From positions 161,188 to 225,187 of the forward strand of contig CAJNOP010000317.1 of the NCBI GenBank assembly GCA_905250075.1: a stretch of 64,000 nt of DNA, written 5' to 3'. Positions 36,377 to 46,699 of the stretch are shown here, piece by piece. Positions within the stretch are counted from its first letter, which is position 1. The number at the start of each line of letters is the position of its first letter. The DNA is from Rotaria sp. Silwood1 (lineage: Eukaryota; Rotifera; Eurotatoria; Philodinida; Philodinidae). The notes under the pieces were generated by a model that had not been told where the DNA came from, ran no database searches, and saw only the letters and a list, made by a program, of their open reading frames with translations. Position numbers and translations under genes: made by a program.

Positions 36377-36933
36377 TTTGGTATTGATGTTAACTGAATT
36401 GGGTTCGTAAAACTGTTCGATCCAGAATATTTCAAGTATGTAAAATTCTGTTTCAAGCCATATGTAAAGTTGGTTTCAATATTGTTGATGTACGCTGATA
36501 GGATGGGATCACTGTTTAATGTGAATGTTTTGTAAGGAAAATATTGTCTTTGAACTTTCAAATTGGTATTAACTGTTAAATAATTGTAAATATAATCAAA
36601 TGTGCGATTGAATCCATGTGTGTAAATATCACGAGTACCATTTGATTCATCAGCAAATTTTTGCATTTGTTGTAAATGATTCATCAAATCATCAATATGT
36701 ATGGAACATACTAGCATACCATGGCTACATACCATGATTATACTTGATTCAGATCTTCGGATAATAAGACCTAGTGTAGAGGCGGATAGTACTATGGTAG
36801 CCAATGTGATTAAAGTGAGAAATCCCAGAAAAACATATATTTTCTTTGTTTTTGTTGAAACATTCAATCGTTTGTTATCAAAGATGTCGGATAGATCAGC
36901 ATGACTATTTGACACTTTAGTTGTCGAGAACAT
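36377..36933 (-). pseudogene. Membrane-anchored M28-type peptidase, N-terminal fragment
   Basis: Starts at ATG 36933 (MFSTTKVSNSHADLSDIFDN). A transmembrane helix follows at about residues 31-58 (YVFLGFLTLITLATIVLSAS), then the N-terminal region typical of M28 aminopeptidase-like proteins: HIDDLMNHLQQMQKFAD, NGTRDIYTHGFNRTFDYI, and VQRQYFPYKTF. The PA insert and the zinc-binding peptidase domain are absent, because the frame runs into telomere-like hairpin H4 after about 185 residues and ends at 36337. Type II membrane orientation inferred. The rest of the gene is not on the other side of the hairpin. Confidence 0.65.
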
Positions 36934-37636
36934 TCTACTAAAATCTATCAATAAAATCACTTTCTATTTTGAATTGTCATGGTAATTCGAATCCTATAGT
37001 AAACTCTATACAGAGAATACAATGCGAATTGTTGATAAACATAAAAAAACGTGATTAACTTTATGACTTGATGGTCCAATGGTATTAATATGAAAAGAAA
37101 ACTACAAAGTGACAAACTTCACAAAGATTTCTTTTCAGATACATTCAAGGAAGTTTTATCCCAGGTTCTATTATACCACATTTTCGGACAAAAGTCTTTC
37201 TCCTGCCCTTGTTTATAAGCTGTCATACTTCAACTAAAATTTACTGTCGATTAAAGATATGACATGAGAGGTGTATTGTAGTATGGTATAGATTACAATG
37301 AAATAAAACTTTCATGTCATATCTTTACTAGGTAATAAATTTAATTCAAAGTATTATAGTGAAGAACTATGAGAAAGAGGAAAGGATTTTGTTTGGGCGT
37401 AAATTTTAACATATAGTCTTAGGAATGTATAAATCTCTTTTCACAAAAATTAAACGTTTCAGTGTCTATCAAAAGACATTAGCTATATTGTGAATCGTGA
37501 AGAACAGTTGTCGCTTGGTCTTCATACATCTTTGAGTGTTTATGTGTGTTTCCTTCCGATTGATATTAGTCTACAGATTTCACTGATAAGTTGGAATTAT
37601 AGTTTTGTCTTATCTTTAGATAGTCAAAAAGGTTCG
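36934..37636. other. Intergenic; small hairpin
   Basis: Non-coding between two genes. AAGATATGACATGA at about 37254 and TCATGTCATATCTT at about 37312 form a short inverted repeat, perhaps a tiny MITE. Confidence 0.45.
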
Positions 37637-38867
37637 ATGGAGTTGCTATTGTTTGTATTTCTTCTATTTTTGGTGCCGATACATCATTCAGCAAGGACCA
37701 TCGGACAATCTATTGTCATTAACACATGGCCGTTTATCAATGCAACGCGAGATGCATTTATGCAAATGATGTTGTCTAATGGTACGTCTTTAGATGCCGT
37801 CGAAACAGGCTGCCGAACATGCGAAGAAAAACAGTATGACGAAAGTGTTGGTTGGAGTGATCGTTCAAATGAAAATGGCGAAACGACATTGGATGCTCTC
37901 ATTATGGACGGACGGACGATGAGTGTCGGTGCCGTAGTCGGGTAATTAGTAAAATTAATTACAAAGGTGAATGAGAGTAAGGACATGAGGGAAACCACAA
38001 TGTGGTTATAAGAGAGTTCTATTGTAAAGTCCAAGATAGAATTGTTGGAAAGTCAAGTATCGATTTGCCCTCTATTTCAGTTTACATTGAATCAAAAATG
38101 CTATTGGCGTTGCTTGTGCTGTCATGCGTTATTCTCTTCATTCGTTGCTCGTCGGCGACAGTGCGACACGATACGGTATCGAGATGGATTTCAAGGAAGG
38201 AGATTTGCATAGTAATACATCTATTGATGACTGGAATCAGTGGAAACAAGGCAATTGTCAACCAAACGATCGAAAAAACGTACAGCCAGATCCGATAACA
38301 AACTGCTGGCCATATACACCTTTCTCGTCAGCTGAAATAGGTGATTCTACTCGGTATCATCGATTATCTCGGGACGAACATGACACTATCGGTATGATAG
38401 CTTTGGATCCAAAAGATGATATGGCAGTAGGTATGTCAACAAATGGACTGAGTTTCAAGATTCCTGGCCGTGTAAGCGATTCAGCCGTGATAGGAAGTGG
38501 CGCCTATGTTGATAATGAAGCGGATGGAGCATGTGCTACGGATAATGGTGACATTATGCAACGTTTCATCCCATCATATCATGTCGTTCAACTCATGCGA
38601 CAAGGTGAGTCGCCCAGTGATGCTTGTATGGATGCTATCCGACGAATTGCTAAGTATTATCCAGATTTTGATGGTGCTGTATTCACACTTAGTAAGGATG
38701 GACGACATGGAACTACCTGTGATAATTACGATTCTTTTCCTTATGCAATCATGCAACAAGACTGGACAGAATCGAAAGTGATTGAAATTCCATGTGTCAG
38801 ACGATCGCGTGGACAAAAACAAGTGCCTTTTTTCTTTCTTTTTGTATTACTATACATAAAGTGGTAG
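37637..38867 (+). pseudogene. AGA: Aspartylglucosaminidase with one in-frame TGA
   Basis: Glycosylasparaginase (Ntn hydrolase) of the lysosomal glycoprotein breakdown pathway. Exon 1 is 37637-37941 with a signal peptide (MELLLFVFLLFLVPIHHSA) followed by VINTWPFINATRDAF, LDAVETGCRTCE and GETTLDALIMDG. Intron 37942-38080, exon 2 from 38081. Exon 2 carries IKNAIGVACAVM, the self-cleaving site RDEHDTIGMIA (nucleophile Thr codon at 38385-38387), STNGLSFKIPGRVSDS and GSGAYVDNEADGACATDNGD. A TGA at 38088-38090 lies directly before IKNAIG, where relatives have Arg; CGA to TGA is likely. Otherwise full length (about 360 residues). It is either a young pseudogene or a wrong base call, as everything else is conserved. 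Confidence 0.8.
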
Positions 38868-39112
38868 AAAAAAAAGTTCGGTGACAAGATTGTCTCTTTT
38901 ATGAATTTTGCTATGTCTTTGATAAGAATGACCACTGTTTGATGTTGTGAGAGTGCTTCTAGTGATTATTTCTATCAATATTTCAGGAATCTTTAGATTC
39001 AATGGAAAAAACTTCTCTGGATAGATGGTTATTATTATTGCAAAAGAAAAGGAAATCTTTCTTTGTCAAAAAACTATTTTCAAGTTCACTTCGTTCTCGT
39101 TTGGATTTCGGT

Positions 39113-40531
39113 TTATAGAAGCAAATTTTTCTCGGGACTTTTGAATAAATTGAGTTTTCTACAAATATTAACGATAGCAACTATCGTGGTCAATATGTTA
39201 CAAACAGCTAAAATTGTAAAAAATAATCCTTCACGAATAATTTGCACCATTTGTACGGTAAATGTCAGAACAATCGATGTAGACAGTTGCTGGACAAAAG
39301 TATTTGCCGCAATAATACTAGCTGCATGTTCTTGATATTTCACTGTAAAGTATGAAATAACACCAGGACGAGATGCTGCCTGACCAAATCCAGCGAATAT
39401 TTGTCCAAGTATAGGAACTGAAACATGTATAGCATTTTGAAAAGTCCATCCATAAATACTCAAGCCAATACTTATCAATATGGAAAATAATAATCCAGGG
39501 ATCATACGCCCTTCGAGAACTTTAGAGTTTTGAAAATATTTGATTGTTACTAAATCAGATAATTTTCCGCCGATGACACTACCGATCAAAAAAGCTGAGG
39601 CGATGGGAATGAATAGTATACCGATTGTGTCTGGTTGGAAGAAATACGGTGCTTCACCCAATTCAGTAGGTACAAGCAGAAGACTACAATTCACTGCTAT
39701 ATAACTGCAAGCTAGCACAATAATATACGGAATAATTGTGGAATCGATAAGATATAATAATGGTAAACATGGATTTGTTAATGTTGGTTTAGAAACTTGA
39801 TCTAGTTCCAGCAAGATTATTTTTCGTTGAATCTGATATTTACATATCACTTTATAATGCTGAGTTTCAGGTACAATGAGCACATAGCTTATGAATAAAA
39901 CAAATGCAATCATTGTAACCAAAGTAAATGTAGATCTCCATCCATGATACTGACATATCTGTCCACCAAGAGTGGGTCCCAAAAGACCAGCAGCAAAATA
40001 AAATGCGTAAAAAACTCCATATGGAGTTCCACGACTGTTCGATTGATATATATCAGCTATTGTTCCTTGTCCTATAACTACCGATACGGAGATAAAACAT
40101 CCTTGTAATGTACGGAAGAATAACATTATGTAGATATTCGGGGAGAAGTAACATCCAATTGAAGACAGAATAAATGCAGCAAGGCCAAATATTGCTATCG
40201 GTTTACGTCCATAATAATCTGCGAATACACCCCAAATAAGACTGGAAATACTCATTGCAAACAAATATATACTAATTGTTAATAAACCTAATGTTTTTGT
40301 AGTTTCTAGATCTTTAACTATTTCTAATAATGCTGGAAGATAAACAACTTCGTCAAATGAAGCTAAAAAGCCGAAGCAACATATCAGAAATAGTATGATA
40401 TTTTTTTTGTATTTATCATGTGTATCATAAATACTTAATGGTGTTGTTGTAATGGCTATACCTTGTTCTTGATCAGATATAGACTTCATTTCGCTGGAAT
40501 TATCTATAGCAGTAATAATTTTTTTTTTCAA
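39113..40531 (-). CDS. MFS transporter, DHA1 drug:H+ antiporter type
   Basis: An intact single-exon 472-residue protein with about 12 hydrophobic segments and a cytoplasmic N-terminus of about 43 residues. Motif A of the major facilitator superfamily is seen as GVFADYYGRKP after TM2; TM4-TM5 features include FFRTLQGCFISV and YAFYFAAGLLGPTLGGQI. DHA1 proteins export varied small molecules by proton exchange; the substrate here cannot be told. Its best resemblance in my memory is to fungal and bacterial multidrug carriers, so transfer is possible but untested. It is convergent with AGA, whose stop lies 245 nt away. Confidence 0.88.
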   Translation of the reverse strand: MKKKIITAIDNSSEMKSISDQEQGIAITTTPLSIYDTHDKYKKNIILFLICCFGFLASFDEVVYLPALLEIVKDLETTKTLGLLTISIYLFAMSISSLIWGVFADYYGRKPIAIFGLAAFILSSIGCYFSPNIYIMLFFRTLQGCFISVSVVIGQGTIADIYQSNSRGTPYGVFYAFYFAAGLLGPTLGGQICQYHGWRSTFTLVTMIAFVLFISYVLIVPETQHYKVICKYQIQRKIILLELDQVSKPTLTNPCLPLLYLIDSTIIPYIIVLACSYIAVNCSLLLVPTELGEAPYFFQPDTIGILFIPIASAFLIGSVIGGKLSDLVTIKYFQNSKVLEGRMIPGLLFSILISIGLSIYGWTFQNAIHVSVPILGQIFAGFGQAASRPGVISYFTVKYQEHAASIIAANTFVQQLSTSIVLTFTVQMVQIIREGLFFTILAVCNILTTIVAIVNICRKLNLFKSPEKNLLL

Positions 40532-41590
40532 AACACTCGTATCGTGACAAGGAAAATAAAAGAAAAGGGAACCGACATTGACACAATGATCTTCACAAAA
40601 AAGTCGAATATTAAATGTTGTTTTACTTCTATCATGTATCGTGTCATGACAACATATTCTGCCAGAAATGAATTTTTACAGCAGATAAAAATGAAAACAA
40701 AAGAAGAGGGATGTCTGGATGAAAAACTTAGAATGATGTAGGATCTTGAGCCTGAAAATTTTTAAGCACTATTCTTCAATACAGTTCATTTTATTAAAGA
40801 TTTAGATTTAAAATATACGTCCAATATCGATGTAAATGACTAATTCAATATTATAAAGTCTGATATGTAAAAAATAACAATATGAATCCATTTAATTAAC
40901 CAGGATTACGCTCTCCTAATTTTTTTTGTAGAATACTGTGTGGGCCTATTTTACAAAAAAAACCGGTATACTACTTACTTATCTGCTTCAAGGGCAGTTT
41001 GTAATATGAGAATGCTCACGTTTTTTCTCTTACATGATTTTTTCGTTAGTTTAAGGCGTACACACATGCCTATTTCTCATCACTATCTCATTTATTGAAA
41101 GAGTAACGATACGAACAAAAAGAAAAGCATTACAAATCAAGAGTCTATAGTCCAACCAAATGTTCTAAGCCTACCTAATGCCTTTCTATTTTACTGATAT
41201 CGTTTTTAATAAAGAATTAGTGCTCAACATGTATTTCGATATTGAAAGCAGCAACCGTTCTGGATCAGCTATTAAGGCGAACGGATAGATGGGTCAGAAC
41301 ATAGGCATCACCGTTCCCGATCATCTGGAAGAACTCATGCTCCAGGTTGAGAAGAACGGTTAGAAACGCTCATTCTTATTCATCTGTAGAGTGTATCAAT
41401 CGATTTTTGACTTGGGATCCGAGAAATAATGAAAGAAAAAGCACATTTTATCGCAGCTATTTGATTTCACGCGAAACTGTATCGTAGATTTGATACATAA
41501 TAAAGAACGTAATACGATAGAAGGAAGTTGAATGCAAAAAGAGAAGTTATTTTTGAACTAATTCAAGTAATTATCTATTGTCGATAAGAC
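40532..41590. other. No supported gene
   Basis: AT-rich. A GC-richer block at 41245-41385 (CCGTTCTGGATCAGC, CCGTTCCCGATCATCTGG) could be a remnant of coding sequence or repeat but shows no clear frame. Confidence 0.4.
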
Positions 41591-41808
41591 TTATGCATCA
41601 TCTTCCAATCGTTTTAGAATAGTATCGTAAAACTCATGGGAATACGATTCTCGTTCAGCAGCGTACTTCTGAGCCTGTGCCACACTCTATAACTAAAACA
41701 TAGGATCTGTTGGTTTTGTCGATGGCATGATATTCAATGGTTCTGATTGCTGACAGATATGCTGGAAAAGATGGTTTCTCTGAGGAAAACGGATCAACGC
41801 TTCTCTTT
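41591..41808 (-). pseudogene. PX-domain fragment with frameshift
   Basis: Reading the minus strand, one frame gives SVDPFSSEKPSFPAYL, RTIEYHAIDKTNRSYVLVIE and GTGSE; after a shift of one base another frame gives YAAERESYSHEFYDTILK RLEDDA and a stop. Together this matches the first half of a phox-homology domain (strand 1-2, then an RRYSEFY-like motif, here SYSHEFY). PX domains bind phosphoinositides on endosomal membranes. The rest of the domain and gene is missing. Probably a relic. Confidence 0.45.
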
Positions 41809-41921
41809 TATGTTACAATTAACCTCAATTAAATAACACTCCCACTTTTTTCTATTGATTGGTGGAGATATGATAGATCACGTTCCTTTTCTTCGATCAG
41901 ATTCATTTTATGTTCCAGACA

Positions 41922-42091
41922 AAGTTCTCGACGGGATGCCCTAGGGAACTATTTGGTGATGAGCTCAGAAAGACTATAATGGCCAATTTTTCACCACCTA
42001 GACAGTTCAATCAACACGATGAGTTTATAAGAAAATATTCCAAGCAATACTTACGACGATCGTTTCATCCTTGCTTAAGGGATCCGTCAGG
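41922..42091 (+). CDS. Possible exon, unknown product
   Basis: An open stretch between an acceptor (TATGTTCCAG) and a donor (CAGGTAAGA) that reads FSTGCPRELFGDEL and RKYSKQYLRRSFHPCLRD. It looks coding in composition, but no partner exon or family was recognised. Confidence 0.3.
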
Positions 42092-42383
42092 TAAGACTGG
42101 AATTTTTGAATTGACTGCATGGAATTTATCGTGTAGTTTGCATGAAAGTATTTTAATCTAGAGTGGAAGGTTTTATTATACAATGAAAGAAGGAAAATAA
42201 TGGGTTATGCGAAAAAATCAGTTGAGAAAGAAAAAAGTGGAAAATTTCAAATGGAAGTCTTTTTTGTTTTTTTTTGAACAAGGGTACTATAACAATTTGA
42301 GTATCAGTTGTATAGATAATGAGGATTTGTTTTGCTTTTATTTCCTTGACTGAAGGAAGGATGATACAGAAAAACGAAAAAAG

Positions 42384-42459
42384 CGGGTGTGAGTATGGGT
42401 AGGTGTGGATGTGGGCGCCGATGTACTATTACTTTCTCTTAGATCCACACCCACACCCT
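42384..42459. repeat. Telomere-like hairpin H5
   Basis: GGGTGTGAGTATGGGTAGG, then GTGGATGTGGG, a spacer of about 28 nt, then TCCACACCCACACCCT. Somewhat diverged copy. Confidence 0.8.
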
Positions 42460-42783
42460 GAATCTGACTATTTTGAGGAAACAAACAGCATGGATATATA
42501 GAATGATATGTGAAAAGTTATTCAAACAGTATCCATTCGCCTTTTATTTTGCGATGAGCACACAATGTATTTTTATGTTATTGCACAACTTAATGCTAAT
42601 ATTTCAAATAGTAATGATGAAATAACATATTCCTTATCAACATACTTATTAAAATATATTCATATGTTATTTCACAATTATATGTTAATATTTCAACACT
42701 ATAGTAGTGTTTTTTCGTTTAATATATGCTTGAAAATTTTTTCTCGGCGTTGTTTTGCGTATTTAAGAAAATCATTTAAATCT

Positions 42784-43014
42784 ATGGATTGGTTAAATAA
42801 ATATGAAAGTGCTACTGAATTATATAACGATACAATACATTATTGGTCAACCCAGAAATATCCACCTGGAAAATGGATTTTAACATCATTTGATGAAGAA
42901 TCAATTATAGTCTATCAAGCATACAATCAAGATATAGCACAATTTGCCTGTGAAAATGGTTGTTTTACAGGATGCCCTGATTATAATCAGAATCGTATGA
43001 CATGTATGATATGA
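42784..43014 (+). pseudogene. DUF4291 family, N-terminal fragment
   Basis: The frame is open from 42565; the ATG at 42784 (MDWLNKYESATELYND) is the most sensible start. The block ESIIVYQAYNQDIAQFACENG followed by RMTC matches the DUF4291 N-terminus (IVVYQAYNxxIA, RMTWIKPSFLWMMYR). The family normally runs about 190 residues, but here the frame ends (TGA at 43012) 10 nt before hairpin H6, so about three quarters of the domain is lost. DUF4291 is known mainly from bacteria, fungi and plants; function unknown. Confidence 0.7.
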
Positions 43015-43023
43015 AATCTAATA

Positions 43024-43190
43024 AGAGGGTGTGGGTGTGGATGTGTGCATGAGTGTCACAGTCGTTAATACACTCACAGCCACAGCCACAGTCATAGCCA
43101 CACCCACACAGCCACAGCCACATACCCACACCCACATACCCACACCCACATACCCACACCCACACGCACATTCCACACCCACACCCTTTT
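43024..43190. repeat. Telomere-like hairpin H6 at a gene breakpoint
   Basis: Begins AGAGGGTGTGGGTGTGGA and ends TCCACACCCACACCCTTT. The C-rich arm alternates CCCACA with CCACAG and CCCACATA variants. It follows the cut end of the DUF4291 gene. Confidence 0.88.
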
Positions 43191-44623
43191 GTCCTGTAAT
43201 GTTGAATTAGTCGTTATTCGAATATTACAGTTTTTATTCTCTCGTTTCCATATTTGGTAGTGAGAGAAGCAAGTGCACCGGGACTCCTCGTGGGCATGAG
43301 ATGAAATAGAAAAAATGGTCTCATGGAACGTCATATTCGTGAAATACTTTTTGAAAAAATGAAACTCAATGGTACATTTATCGGTTTAAATAATTATACA
43401 AAATATTCCAACGGTGGAAAAAATCTGAAAGTAGTGGTAGAAGTACTTTATTTTCGTATAGAAAGCTTGAGTAAACTTTCTCTTTATATGTAACCATAAC
43501 AAAAACAATGCTCTATTTTTCTGTGATATTTGATCCCTCTTTAACTAATATCATAAAAATAAAATTTCGATAACGGCTATTGGTTAGGATTGTGACCATA
43601 AAATTAGATCATATTGTCTTCGATGTGTATTCTCTATTTGCTTTTGTTTTTGTGGATGTTGGTATGCTCTTCTCTGACACCCACGCCACACATACTGCTA
43701 CCATGCATAACTATTTACAGAATAGAACAAACTTTTATTTTCACTAACTCTATTTCGATAGACAAGAACGCAATCTATACGACGAAATAGTTACATCTTT
43801 CCTTATAAGAAATGTTTATATAAGTGGTTGTTTGTCTCATGTGACCAATAGGATGAAATGAGACGTAAATATTTTAATAAATGTCTCATGAGATGGGACG
43901 GGACAGAAATTGCGGAAAATTATCCCATCCCATGGGACATTTATCAAAATATTTACGTTCTGTCTTGTCCCGTGGGATGAGATGGGAACTTCTCATATTG
44001 TCTCATGAGATGGGAATTGCTCATCCTCTGTGAAGCTCTGACATGTATAAATATCATTCGCACGCCATAGACACAGATACACACAGTCGCACATATTTAT
44101 ATCAAAATTATTGTAACACTGTTAACAGAGGTATGTTTGAGTTGTATTTCTTTCTTGTGTCCGTTATAATCGACATTCATCATATTAGAATAAATGAAAA
44201 AAAACGATAAAGAACATTAGATAATTTCGATACTTCAATATCAATATCTATCAGTCCCTTTTATCCTAACTAAAAATTTACCAGATCCAAACCGTTTGGG
44301 AGTTGGGTTTCGGTTTCGGTTTGCAACCTAAACTCAATAAACCATTTAAGTTTGGATATAACTGCGTCTCTCTCACGCCGCTTCTGTATATTCAAAATAT
44401 TGCTTTTATGTACATATTAGCAAAAACCGTATTTCTATAGTTTACATTGTCAAGTGCTAAAGTCAAATTATTTGATACATATAAGTACTCGCCTAGTACC
44501 ACATCTTCTTCTCGTATTCACTTTTTCGAGATGTTTTTCTAGGCTTTTGTTGTAAACCGTGATAGTTGCTTGGATGTCAAATTGATGATGTTTATATTAA
44601 GATGTCTCCTTAAAGCTATCTTG
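43191..44623. other. Non-coding with repeat remnants
   Basis: Contains the second copy of the dispersed repeat of 16.3 kb (43444-43585), a degenerate telomere-like inverted repeat (43651-43700), and a palindromic element (43858-43968). Confidence 0.5.
43858..43968. repeat. ATGAGATGGGA palindromic element
   Basis: ACGTAAATATTTTAATAAAT then GTCTCATGAGATGGGAC is mirrored by TCCCATCCCATGGGAC and ATTTATCAAAATATTTACGT. The motif TCTCATGAGATGGGA recurs at about 43985-44010. Likely a small MITE. Confidence 0.6.
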
Positions 44624-44800
44624 CGTGTGGGTGTGGGTGGTGTGTGCGTTAAAGCAGAACACCTACACGCACACCCGCACCCACACCCACACCCGCACCC
44701 ACACACACCCACACCCACACCCACACCCACACCGACGCCCACACCGACACCCACACCCACACCCACACCCACACCCACACCCCACACCCACACTCACTCT
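44624..44800. repeat. Telomere-like hairpin H7
   Basis: A short G-rich arm (GTGTGGGTGTGGGTGG), a spacer of about 25 nt, and a long C-rich arm (about 125 nt of CCCACA with CCCGCA and CCGACA variants). It ends 40 nt upstream of the start codon of the EF-hand gene. Confidence 0.9.
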
Positions 44801-44840
44801 TTTAAAAACATTGTATATTTCCAGGTATCAATAAGGAAAA

Positions 44841-45269
44841 ATGTTGAAGAAACAATTACTCTTATTTTTGACCATTTGGACGACAATGATTCCTGGACAA
44901 TCAGATGCAGTATGTTGTCAACAGCGAACAAGAAAAGTCTGGCTAGTTGAGATTCCTTGGGGTTGTATGGGTTGTGGTCCCTGTGACATAGGATGCTGCA
45001 ATTGTGAGATTGGTTGCTGCCCTGATAGACGAAAGCGTTCTGATACATCTATTGAGAATGATTGGTCGGCAAACTCCATCCGATTTTTTGTTGCGGCTGA
45101 TCACAACCACGATAGATTGATTGATTTCGATGAGTTCGCCAAGTATCTGATTAACCATGGATCTGAAACTCCACATTTGACATTCGAAGTTCATTTCAAC
45201 AAGACAGATCTCAACAACGATGGATTTATTCAACTAGATGAATTTACCAAACAAATCAAACTAGTCTAA
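44841..45269 (+). CDS. Small secreted Cys-rich EF-hand protein
   Basis: 142 residues. A signal peptide (MLKKQLLLFLTIWTTMIPGQ) is followed by a cysteine-rich stretch (residues 25-60, 11 Cys, pattern CMGCGPCDIGCCNCEIGCC), a dibasic site (DRRKR at 62-66) and two EF-hands. Loop 1 spans D87 to E98 (D.N.D.L.D.DE) and loop 2 D123 to E134 (D.N.D.F.Q.DE); both keep calcium ligands at positions 1, 3, 5 and 12. Likely an extracellular calcium-binding protein. Single exon, intact; the start follows CCAG at 44821-44824, so an upstream non-coding exon is possible. Confidence 0.82.
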   Translation: MLKKQLLLFLTIWTTMIPGQSDAVCCQQRTRKVWLVEIPWGCMGCGPCDIGCCNCEIGCCPDRRKRSDTSIENDWSANSIRFFVAADHNHDRLIDFDEFAKYLINHGSETPHLTFEVHFNKTDLNNDGFIQLDEFTKQIKLV

Positions 45270-46192
45270 TCACTTATCGACGTACTATTCTAAAGATTTG
45301 CATGATCATCATCTTCGATACTCTAAAACTCCTTATGTTTCTAAAAACATTTTCTGTAACATGTCTGTTGTTCCCTTGAAAACATGCTGGAAAAGAATTA
45401 TGATTCTCGTGTGTAATTAAAATTAAAAATTTGATTTCAATTATGCGGACAAAGACAACACATAAGAATGAATGAGAATTCTTAATCAAGATCGGTGCTA
45501 GTTTTATGGAAGTATATCAATGCTTTTAGCAAAGAGCTCGCTATCATCTAATTTTGAAACAGACGGAAGATCAATCCTGTTTGCATTTCAAATTTCTTAT
45601 CCATACTTTTGATTTCAAACAATGTTTTCAATCTATTTTGATTGTTGTAAGAAATATCATATTACCACAGAATTTATGAGCACGTGAAGAAACTCGATTT
45701 AATGATTGCAATTAAAATATTCTATTTGTGTTTCATCAATCGTTTCGTCTTGTAAAATACGAATATCGCCAAATGTAAAAAATACGAAATTATAGCTGCA
45801 GAATAGATCTTAAAAAGACAATAAATGAAATTTTCTTTGATTCGATGCTTAGTATATAATTCGTTTAATCTGATTAATTACGAGATGGGCGAAGAGAGAG
45901 ACATGAAGATTTCAAATAGAATTTCAACTTAAAGAAAAATAATATATAAATATCCAAGTTAAGCGAAAGATCATAGAAGCTGATAAAATCTTAGACATAT
46001 AAAGGAAATGAAAAGAAGCAGGGTATCTTTATAGTATGTCTTATTTTTTTTAATAATCGTTAGAAAATGGTGGTCATTTTGATTGGAAGCCAGCATGGCA
46101 TTGAAACGACTGTTTTCTTTTGGGTGAATTGCGCTACAATATACCATTTGCCTCAAAAAATCGAAAAAAAAGTGAATATAAAGACCATTTGA
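45270..46192. other. No supported gene
   Basis: AT-rich intergenic sequence downstream of the EF-hand gene. Nothing recognised. Confidence 0.45.
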
Positions 46193-46350
46193 GCGGGTGT
46201 GGGTGTGGGTGGGTGTGGCTGTGGCTGTGGCTGTGTGGTTGTGGGTGTGGATGTGGGTGTGGGTGGGGGTGGGGGTGGAGGTGTGGATGTGGGTGGAATA
46301 AATACGACACCCACACCCACACCCACACCCACCCCCACACCCCCACACCC

Positions 46351-46394
<44 letters not shown>

Positions 46395-46411
46395 ACACAC
46401 ACATTCACCCT
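46193..46411. repeat. Telomere-like hairpin H8 with a 43-nt C run
   Basis: A G-rich arm of about 100 nt (TGTGGG, TGTGGC and GTGGGG variants), the spacer AATAAATACG, then CCCACA units that pass into an uninterrupted run of C (46352-46394) and ACACACATTCACCCTT. The C run may be an expansion or an assembly/sequencing artefact. Confidence 0.88.
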
Positions 46412-46638
46412 TGCGGAAAAAAGTATTTCTTAATAAGACTTCACCTTCGATTCGGTATCGTCTATAGAATCAATGAAAATTTTATTCATGTGCATAAATT
46501 GTGTATTTATTCAATTCTTTTTTTGCGCGCTCTTTATACACTTTAAGTAACTAATGAGTCGAAAATTTTTGGACAAAAGATTTGTCCATTGTTGACTGGC
46601 TCGAAATTATCCCCGATGCGTTAAAATCGGTGCGTTCG

Positions 46639-46699
46639 AGGATGTGGATGTGGGTGTGGGTGTTAGTAAACAATAAACAATTACACCCACACCTACCTT
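46639..46699. repeat. Telomere-like hairpin H9 (minimal copy)
   Basis: AGGATGTGGATGTGGGTG.., an AT-rich spacer TTAGTAAACAATAAACAATT, then ACACCCACACCTACCTTT. At 61 nt it shares the AGGATG start with H1 and H2. Confidence 0.82.
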
